A stretch of DNA of 8,192 nucleotides, from positions 1-8,192 of the forward strand of contig CANGQE010000047.1 in NCBI GenBank assembly GCA_947455845.1, given 5' to 3'. This DNA is from Rickettsiales bacterium (GTDB lineage: Bacteria; Pseudomonadota; Alphaproteobacteria; Rickettsiales; UBA1997). The translations under genes and the position numbers were made by a program. Positions 1 through 6,800 of the stretch are shown in pieces (the stretch's first letter is position 1; each line of letters opens with the position of its first letter). The notes under the pieces were generated by a model, which saw only the letters and a program-made list of their open reading frames with translations, did no database searches and was not told where the DNA came from.

Positions 1-352
1 ACCACGGATCGAGTGGTAATTTTTTATTACCACCAAAATCTCCCGATGCAGTTTCAATCCAAATACGATTTTGGTAACGCACCTTTTCCAACATTGAAAT
101 AATTTTTTCAGTTGAAAGCACACGCGGCTCTAGCCAATCGCGATAATGTACGCGCCATAAATGTTCAGCACAGCATTCAGTTGCACGTCCGTCGGAAAAA
201 GTAATTTTGTAAATTTCTTTTTTACCCTGCGGGAAAATTCCACTAACTTTAGAAGCTTTACCATCAATTGAAGCGAGCTTGTCATTCAATTCTAAATCAC
301 CCATTTTTTTCCAACCATCGGCTGTTAAAACTTTAGCATCAAGTGGTTGAGC
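1..352 (-). mobile_element. Class 3-type intein N-terminal part inserted in the DnaB P-loop
   Basis: An intein is a self-splicing protein insert, often mobile through a homing endonuclease. Here 117 intein residues are visible, from the GCT codon at 352-350 directly after the Walker A Lys232. Block A is AQPLDAKVLTADGWKKMGDL: residue 1 is Ala, so the usual Cys/Ser/Thr nucleophile is missing. Block B is SDGRATECCAEHLWRVH, with the conserved His at 64 and Trp at 66. Class 3 inteins are known for lacking the N-terminal nucleophile and carrying a WCT triad, with Trp at block B position 12 and Cys and Thr in block F; the Trp is present, while block F lies beyond the window. The last visible residues, KKLPLDPW, match the stretch that commonly leads into the first LAGLIDADG motif, so a homing endonuclease domain probably follows (inference). 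The insert separates the P-loop Lys from its Thr/Ser, so the helicase should be inactive until spliced. Confidence 0.88.
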
Positions 353-1048
353 CTTCCCCATTGAGGGTCTTCCGGCTAGAATTATTAGGTCGGATTGTTG
401 CATGCCGCTGAGGATTTTGTCTAAATCGCTTAAGCCCGTGGAGACGCCACTAATGTGACTGTCGCGCTGACGGGCTAAAACGGTTTTGTCGAGAGTTTCT
501 TTTAATGAAACCGAAATGCTGCGAAAATCACTGCGGCCGTTGCCGTGCTCGGTTAGGCTAAAAAGGCTGCTTTCAGCGTTTTCAATTTGCTCTTCGGCTG
601 AGGTTTTTTCTTCGGATTTGTAGGCGCGATTAACAATATCTTCGCCGATCATTACCAGCTCGCGCTTCAAGGCTAGGTCGTGAATTAATTTACCGTAATC
701 ACCAATGTCAATAATTGAAGAAGCCGCTCCCAGAAGCGTTGAAAGGTAGAGAGCGCCGCCAATAGCTTTGATTGAAACGTCAGACTCGAAAAATTGTTTA
801 AGTGTTACTTGGTTGGCAACAATATTGACCTTTTCAATATTGTGCAAAATCTGCGAATAGATTTTTTGATGGGCCGGTTCGTAGAAATATTCCACCCGCA
901 AAAATTCAATAACTCGGTTGAGATATTCGTTATTTAAAATAATGGTTCCAAGAATTGCTTGTTCGGCTTCGATATTAAATAATTCTTTGCGAATTAAATC
1001 ATCGGCCAATTTATTTTGGCCGGCATTATCATTAAAATTTTTCGTCAT
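1..1048 (-). CDS. dnaB: Replicative DNA helicase DnaB, N-terminal part with an intein in Walker A (partial at left edge)
   Basis: DnaB is the hexameric 5'-3' helicase that unwinds the chromosome at the replication fork and recruits primase. The open frame starts at the ATG at 1048-1046 and leaves the window without a stop; 349 codons are visible. Residues 1-24 are a polar leader. The DnaB N-terminal domain follows (NIEAEQAILGTII at about 25-37, then EFLRVEYFYEPAHQKIY, ANQVTLKQFFE, GGALYLSTL and DYGKLIHDLALKREL). A linker leads to the RecA-like domain (SGVSTGLSDLDKILSG, then SDLIILAGRPSMGK at residues 219-232). Instead of the expected Thr/Ser after GK, the frame continues into an intein. The first 232 residues are extein; the rest of the ATPase domain lies outside. 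Alphaproteobacterial DnaB proteins usually begin close to this point, which supports the start, although no clear ribosome binding site precedes it. It is transcribed divergently from the two large plus-strand genes. Confidence 0.96.
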   Translation of the reverse strand, partial: MTKNFNDNAGQNKLADDLIRKELFNIEAEQAILGTIILNNEYLNRVIEFLRVEYFYEPAHQKIYSQILHNIEKVNIVANQVTLKQFFESDVSIKAIGGALYLSTLLGAASSIIDIGDYGKLIHDLALKRELVMIGEDIVNRAYKSEEKTSAEEQIENAESSLFSLTEHGNGRSDFRSISVSLKETLDKTVLARQRDSHISGVSTGLSDLDKILSGMQQSDLIILAGRPSMGKAQPLDAKVLTADGWKKMGDLELNDKLASIDGKASKVSGIFPQGKKEIYKITFSDGRATECCAEHLWRVHYRDWLEPRVLSTEKIISMLEKVRYQNRIWIETASGDFGGNKKLPLDPW

Positions 1049-1250
1049 TGTTAGCTGAGTTTTATCTAGAATTTTTTTTTGAAAGAATAATTTTTGATTT
1101 TGAATTCTAAAAAGAATTATCGCAATATTTCGATTCCAAGGGTAATTGATGACTTTCTTATTTTAATGATGACACTTACTCATTAATTTAATCATTTAAT
1201 TAAATGATTGCAAAACTGCCCGCTTATTAACGAATATAAAGCTTGTAAAA
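1049..1250. promoter_or_regulatory. AT-rich divergent intergenic spacer
   Basis: This 202-bp gap separates dnaB (leftward) from the large plus-strand gene pair (rightward) and must carry promoters for both directions. It is strongly AT-rich with T and A runs, including nine T at 1072-1080. I found no convincing promoter. Weak candidates are, leftward, TTGCGA and CAAAAT with a 17-bp gap, and rightward, TTGCAA at 1208-1213 with AT-rich boxes at 1224-1240. No GGAGG-like ribosome binding site precedes either start codon. No RNA gene or extra ORF is supported here. Confidence 0.6.
1190..1209. promoter_or_regulatory. Perfect 20-bp palindrome upstream of the plus-strand gene pair
   Basis: AATCATTTAA is followed immediately by its exact reverse complement, TTAAATGATT, 41 bp before the ATG at 1251. 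It has no loop and only four G or C bases, so it is unlikely to be a strong hairpin terminator. It overlaps the region where a rightward promoter would sit, and two-fold symmetry of this size suits a dimeric regulator. Similar TTAAT-type words sit just upstream (ATTAATTTAATC). An operator role is inference; AT-rich palindromes can also arise by chance. Confidence 0.4.
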
Positions 1251-3815
1251 ATGTCACGCCCAAGTTCCCCAGGAAATGTCTCAAATCTAGATGGCTCGTT
1301 CATGGGAGTGGCAGAGCAAGCCGAAAGAAAACGAATAGAGGATGCTGCTAATGCTGCAAAGAAAAAGTATGAAGAGGAAGCAAACAGAACCCAAGATTTT
1401 ATACTCGGCCCCGGTGGTGGAGGTAATAGCGATTTTGAAGAAAGCTCATTTAACATTACTGCTGGAACCGCTCTAAACAAAACCCCAATTTCCAAAACTG
1501 GCCCCAAAGGTAATAGCGTTGTTGTAAACATCTCATCGGCTCATGACTTATCAACAAGCGCTCTACATCCACACGACGAATCATCCATATATTTGGATGA
1601 TTCCTATTCGATTGAAGATCAAGGTGACAACTTTTCTTTAGGCGAATCATCTGCTATATCTGCGATATCTAAGAGTAGTGTGACTTCCTCATACACTCCT
1701 CCACGTGGAGCACTAACCGGAGCAACACAAAATCCTGCCCAAAAATCACCGACTACCGGCACCCTTAGAAAGTCAGTAGCTGAATTGAGAAAAGGTACTC
1801 AACCAATACTTACTAATCCTACAAACATAGGATTTTTACCAGCGGAAAGAATAATCAGTGATGATACACCAACCACAGTTATCTCTAGTGCCTTTAATCC
1901 ATTTGGCAGCTATATTAATAATAGCACTCCACAAGCGGGAAAACCTGAAAGGCCTTCAGTAAGAATAGGCCAAGAGACATTTATGGAACCGCAAGCAATT
2001 TTTGGAAACAAGCAGCAACATACTACGGCACATCCTTCTAGTTTAATCTCAGAAGAAGAAGTTAATTCAATCTCACTCTCTCCAGCTCTTTCAGACTCCC
2101 ACAGTAAAAGCCATCTAGCATTAACACAGAAAAGTACACCTCCTCAAGATGGGTCTCCCGCTGTTAAGTTATTGCCAGAAACCACTTCCACTAACCTTCA
2201 GAATAAACCCCTTAACATCTATGAGGCTCATATTGCTGAAATTAAAAAAACTGGGCAGTTAAACCAAAATTCTGTTAGAGATAGCCGACCTAGTAGATCA
2301 GCTTCAGCACATTCTGCATCTACTTCTGCTTACCGAAAACATCCAATTAAGTGTAATCCTATTGTTCAACACAGCCATCTTATGGCTCATATTGTTGCGC
2401 ACAACAATAAACCGCAAGATATAGTAGATCAGAAAACTACTGAAATAGAAATTGATTATTTGCAATCTGATATTTCAACTCAAGATTTAACCATTACTGA
2501 AGAAGAATTCACCACTACCCAAAAAGCAACCAATGACCTAACTAATGGCACCCCTGCTCCAAATCTTAGTTTCACCTTTCCACCTACTGATCTTCAAGAA
2601 TACTACAACCCTTCTACACAGCCCATAAACAACGAAAGATTAGAATCTGCGTTTACCAGGGAAAATAATGATTTCATTGATGCAAGTCTAAATCCTTTAA
2701 ATCATCGTAAAGACTTAAAAACAAAAGATCTTATTATCAAAATTCTAGGCGCTTTGGAAAAAGCCACTTTTGATAATAACAATATTTATTTTGCCGCTCT
2801 ACAAAACAATATTTCTAAAACCACAGTAACATCTAACTACTACTTAACAGTAGGCAATGCCCAACCTAATCCAGAATATATGGGGAAAGCATTGTTTAGT
2901 TTTTTCGATCTAAACCCATCTGAAAATGAGCAATCATATACTCTTGGCCATAGAACTATAAAGGATAGGTCAATTTTAGAAGTTTCTAGAATAATAGAAG
3001 AAACACCTCACGTTGATTATTTTAGAAAAGACACTCACTACTCTGATACTTTACTAATAGCCCAAGCGTTAGGAGTGGAAAAACACTACCTAAACTCATG
3101 GTCAATATCTGATAATGGATTTTTACCTAAAGAGAGCTCGGATTTAACGCCAAGTAAAACTCTATCTGAAGCAACAGCCGCAACACTAAGCGCAAATCAG
3201 AATAAATTCCTATATTGCACTCCCATAAAATCTGAAGGGGTTTGGGATGAACCTCACGGCGAAAAACGTGGCACCAAGTTTAAAGCACTAGAAAGCGTTT
3301 ATAGAGAAGATACCATAGAAGAACTAGATCCTCAGAAAGAAGATATAAAGAAAACTATTGAAAGCACACTTCTTTGCATTATCGCAAAAATTGCTGAAAA
3401 TCCAGTGATCACTACTAGTCTAGGTAAAATACCATCAATAAATGACATAATAAAATTAATCGAAGCTGCGCAAAATAATGGCGGCATTTCAAACAAACTC
3501 AAAGAGGATGGAAATTACGAAAAACAAAAAGAAGCAATCGAACCGTGGAAAAAGAAGTTCTCAAAGCTATTCCAAGAAGAGTGCAAAGCTTGTGGAATTT
3601 ACAGCGGTAGAAATACTGCAACAACTTCTCACGGCATGCGTTTAACTCATCTACCTCTATCAGCTTTGAATACATTGAAAGCGTACAAAGAAGGACAAGA
3701 AGCTTATCCTGAGTTTCAAATTTCAAAACTTACTACTGGAATTGATCTTGAGAAGAAGAAAGGCTTAGTAAGAACAAAGATTATGCCACAAACAACTAAT
3801 CATACCCAACTCTAA
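1251..3815 (+). CDS. Large low-complexity protein of unknown function (854 aa), first gene of a two-gene unit
   Basis: I do not recognise this protein. The ATG at 1251 is the first possible start: the frame has a stop at 1197-1199 and no ATG, GTG or TTG between. A charged Ala/Glu/Lys-rich helix occupies about residues 18-49. Residues about 50-480 are rich in Ser, Thr, Pro, Asn and Gln and look disordered, with short patches such as SSIYLDDSYSIEDQ and the His-rich HSHLMAHIVAHNN. A probably folded helical part begins near residue 490 (KDLIIKILGALEKA, then LFSFFDLNPSEN ending near 558, SRIIEETPHVDYF). It continues through QNKFLYC (Gln650, Cys656), a mixed Lys/Glu-rich stretch and a helical C-terminus. 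No signal peptide or membrane segment is seen. It ends 23 bp before the next start, so co-transcription is likely. Parts of residues 490-595 resemble, weakly, the module repeated in the downstream protein. An effector or a partner of the downstream protein is possible, but this is inferred from size, disorder and context only. Confidence 0.9.
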   Translation: MSRPSSPGNVSNLDGSFMGVAEQAERKRIEDAANAAKKKYEEEANRTQDFILGPGGGGNSDFEESSFNITAGTALNKTPISKTGPKGNSVVVNISSAHDLSTSALHPHDESSIYLDDSYSIEDQGDNFSLGESSAISAISKSSVTSSYTPPRGALTGATQNPAQKSPTTGTLRKSVAELRKGTQPILTNPTNIGFLPAERIISDDTPTTVISSAFNPFGSYINNSTPQAGKPERPSVRIGQETFMEPQAIFGNKQQHTTAHPSSLISEEEVNSISLSPALSDSHSKSHLALTQKSTPPQDGSPAVKLLPETTSTNLQNKPLNIYEAHIAEIKKTGQLNQNSVRDSRPSRSASAHSASTSAYRKHPIKCNPIVQHSHLMAHIVAHNNKPQDIVDQKTTEIEIDYLQSDISTQDLTITEEEFTTTQKATNDLTNGTPAPNLSFTFPPTDLQEYYNPSTQPINNERLESAFTRENNDFIDASLNPLNHRKDLKTKDLIIKILGALEKATFDNNNIYFAALQNNISKTTVTSNYYLTVGNAQPNPEYMGKALFSFFDLNPSENEQSYTLGHRTIKDRSILEVSRIIEETPHVDYFRKDTHYSDTLLIAQALGVEKHYLNSWSISDNGFLPKESSDLTPSKTLSEATAATLSANQNKFLYCTPIKSEGVWDEPHGEKRGTKFKALESVYREDTIEELDPQKEDIKKTIESTLLCIIAKIAENPVITTSLGKIPSINDIIKLIEAAQNNGGISNKLKEDGNYEKQKEAIEPWKKKFSKLFQEECKACGIYSGRNTATTSHGMRLTHLPLSALNTLKAYKEGQEAYPEFQISKLTTGIDLEKKKGLVRTKIMPQTTNHTQL

Positions 3816-3838
3816 TTTACCTAAATTAACATCAGACA

Positions 3839-6800
3839 ATGTTTGGACCAAAAAAAAGCGCACTAGATGCAATACGCGCCCAACAAGAAAAAGCAGAGAA
3901 AGAGCGTGCTGCCTCAAAAAAATTGCTGGATGAAAAATTAAGAGAAATCGAATTCTCTGAGCCGAAAAAAACCGCAGTGGTGAGTAAAACTTCCTCCTCT
4001 ATTCTTGCGCCTACGCGCTCTTCATTTCATAAAATAAATATACCGCAAAATAATCAAGCAACCCTTGCGCAAAATTATCCCGTCCAAGCTCAGAAAAAAT
4101 TATCATCTCACCAAACCGGAACCAATGATAGAGTTCCTGATTTCAGGCAATCGAAAGAATACTCTCGCCCTTTAAAGCTTGCTGAAGAATTTGAGGCTGT
4201 AAACAATTTTCGTCCAAAACCATCCCTACAACGACTATCCACAAGCCAGTCCAATCTTCACCTACCTACCTTCTCGGGCGTTTTAAGAAGTAAGAGTTTA
4301 AAATATGACAGGGAAGAATTCAGAGCCACACAAACTGCAGAACAAGTTAGGCAACAAGAGCTTGCTACCCGCAAATCAACCGGCGGTATTCCTTCAAAGC
4401 CTACTATAGAAGAAGGGCCATTGCCGATGCAAGCTTACAAAGCAAGCTTAGAAGTTAATACTCAAAAAAGACAACAAGCTGCTCTTCTTAAAGAAAATCC
4501 AAATCTTGCCAGAGCTACAACGCAGGAATCAAAAAGAACTTCTGCAAATCCTCAAGCCGACGAAAAAAAATCAATAAAAGAATTTGCACAAGTATTACTG
4601 AAGCCATTTCCAAAAAATGGCTTGAAATATTCCGGCAAAATAAATGCCTCAACTTTTGCTGATGACGAAACACTCTACAAAAAAGACTTAACCCGGATTT
4701 TAAATGATGAGGCAAATATTTCGCAGGAACAATTTAGCCAATTTCTTGAATTTAATCTTTGCGGAATCTTTGATTTATTAAAAAACCCTGCAGCGCTACC
4801 GCCTTCTCTGCCTCAAGACAATGCTAAAAAACCATCTCCCTCTCTTCGTAACAATCTCGAATTTATCAAAAGCCTAATTCCTTCGGTTGAGAAAAGTACT
4901 TCTGAACTTTTTTCCAGAAAAGTTACATCTTTTTTACGCGCAGTTGAATTAACAAATGATCGCGAAGAACTAGATAAAGAATTGGCTCGCGCTGGCGAAA
5001 AAAACCCAGCAATAATAAGATTGTTAAGCGGTTTTCTTAACGAGCAGAACAATAACGCTAAAATTACTTCTGCACCTTTCATCTTTTTCCGATATGCTCT
5101 TCAGGCAGAACTAACTTTGATTTCAAAACAAATTTCGGTTTTAGAAAATCACGTTGCCGTTCGCAATACTCCGGAAAGAAACGTTGGCCTTCTTGAACGC
5201 ACAACCGATCACGGCCTAGTTCAAAAAGACATGATGCTATCTGCAATTGAAGGCAAGCGCAGTAATGTAGGAAAATCTTCTAAGAGTCCGGGAGTTCTAG
5301 AAGCTTACAAAAAAAATCTTGAACATCCGATCAAAGCCGCAAAGCTTCAATTTAGTAAGTTGAGAAGTGGTGGGGTAATGGATATTGCTTCAAAAAATCC
5401 GGCTACCCGCCCTTTTGAATCACAATATGAAATTCCTTTAATTGCTGAGGATCAGATTATTTCTGAAGAGCAATATGCTGCACTTTTATCAATTGAAGAG
5501 GCCATTGCTAAAAGCTCCCGAGTCAATCCCGAAGATGGAACAAAAATTGGCGGACATGCTAGAATGCGCATGAGAACGGGAGGAGGTAAAACCCACGTTA
5601 TTAATTTGATGGATCAGTTTTTTGAAAGGAATCGCAAAGAAGCCGACCTTGGAAAAAATATTATTAACCTTGATTTAAATAGTTCGAATCAAACCTTAGA
5701 CCTTTTAGATGCAGAGGATCTGTCCGATACAATTATACAAGCTGACGAAGGATTTTTTTATGGAATTTTAGGAACAAACATCAGCAAAAGAATCAACCCT
5801 GAGGGTAAAACCAACCCTAATGAAATTATCAAATTACAAAATAATTTCTTATATAATTTACGCAAAAAAGGCGCGACCCTAATTACCATCGGAGCCAGCG
5901 AGAGTCTGGAAAAAATTCAAAATGAATGTGATCGCCTTAGAGAAAAAATTAAAATTGAAAGCATCGATCAAACTCAGCACACTTATAAAGAATTTATTAA
6001 GCAGGCTCAAATTTTGCTTTACGGTGTGAATGGTAAAATAATTAATAACCAAGAACCGGTTTTTCCTTTGGTTATTTCAGGCAACCTATCCACTAATGAA
6101 GCTAATAATAAGGCCCATTACAACAAAGGATCAAGAAATATTCCTTTACAAAAATTAAGAATAAAAGCCTCAGGAAAAGAAGAAAAAAATACCGGAATTA
6201 AATTTACGGTACCTGACAATAAAATGACGCATAAAGAATTTCTCATTGTCACCGCTTGGTCTTTAAAGTGGCTCTACCACCATTCTGAGATTGGCCATTT
6301 TTACTCAGATATTCACCAAGGTGCTGAAAAAATCTTTAATGCCTTAATTCCAAAATCCATTGGCCTCAGGAGTAAAAATAGTAAAAACAATAAAACACCC
6401 GGCTTTGTCGATTATACTACCCCAGAAAAAAAGGATGAAGAGTTAGTCGAGCTTTTACAACTAAGTCAAGCCGTTAAAACCAAAACCACATTCAAAGATT
6501 ATTACATTGCTTTATCACCACTAAATGATGCGGTAAAAAGTTTTCTGGAAAAGGGTTTTCACAAATCACTGCGCTCAAGTAGCGCTCCTTCCAATAAGTC
6601 TGAAACCAAACTTCAAAGACTTACCGAAAAGCTAGAATTCAGAGATCTTCAATATGAAGACCTAAAAAATAGACGAGATAATTCAACCTTAGAACGACTG
6701 AAAGAAACTCAATTACATGTAATGCCCGCGAGCGCCCAGACTTCTTTAGAGGAGATGGTAAAAGAATCACTATCGGCAAATCCGTTACAGCCAAGTGAAA

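Noticed and set aside
1072..1080. T-run as a rho-independent terminator
   Set aside because: No GC-rich stem precedes it on the plus strand and no gene ends there; it is just the A-rich leader of dnaB on the minus strand.
1196..1531. Minus-strand ORF of 111 codons opposite the start of the 854-residue gene
   Set aside because: It overlaps the spacer palindrome and a well-supported plus-strand gene, and its Phe/Ser/Leu-rich product looks like the antisense of Glu/Lys/Ser codons. No start signal or known motif.
1456..1650. Minus-strand ORF of 64 codons inside the 854-residue gene
   Set aside because: Antisense shadow in a low-complexity region; no motif and no ribosome binding site.
3499..3726. 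Minus-strand ORF of 75 codons at the end of the 854-residue gene
   Set aside because: Fully inside the opposite gene; composition is that of an antisense shadow.
4515..5082. Two minus-strand ORFs (66 and 89 codons) inside the giant gene
   Set aside because: Both lie within the continuous 1451-codon frame and show no recognisable domain.
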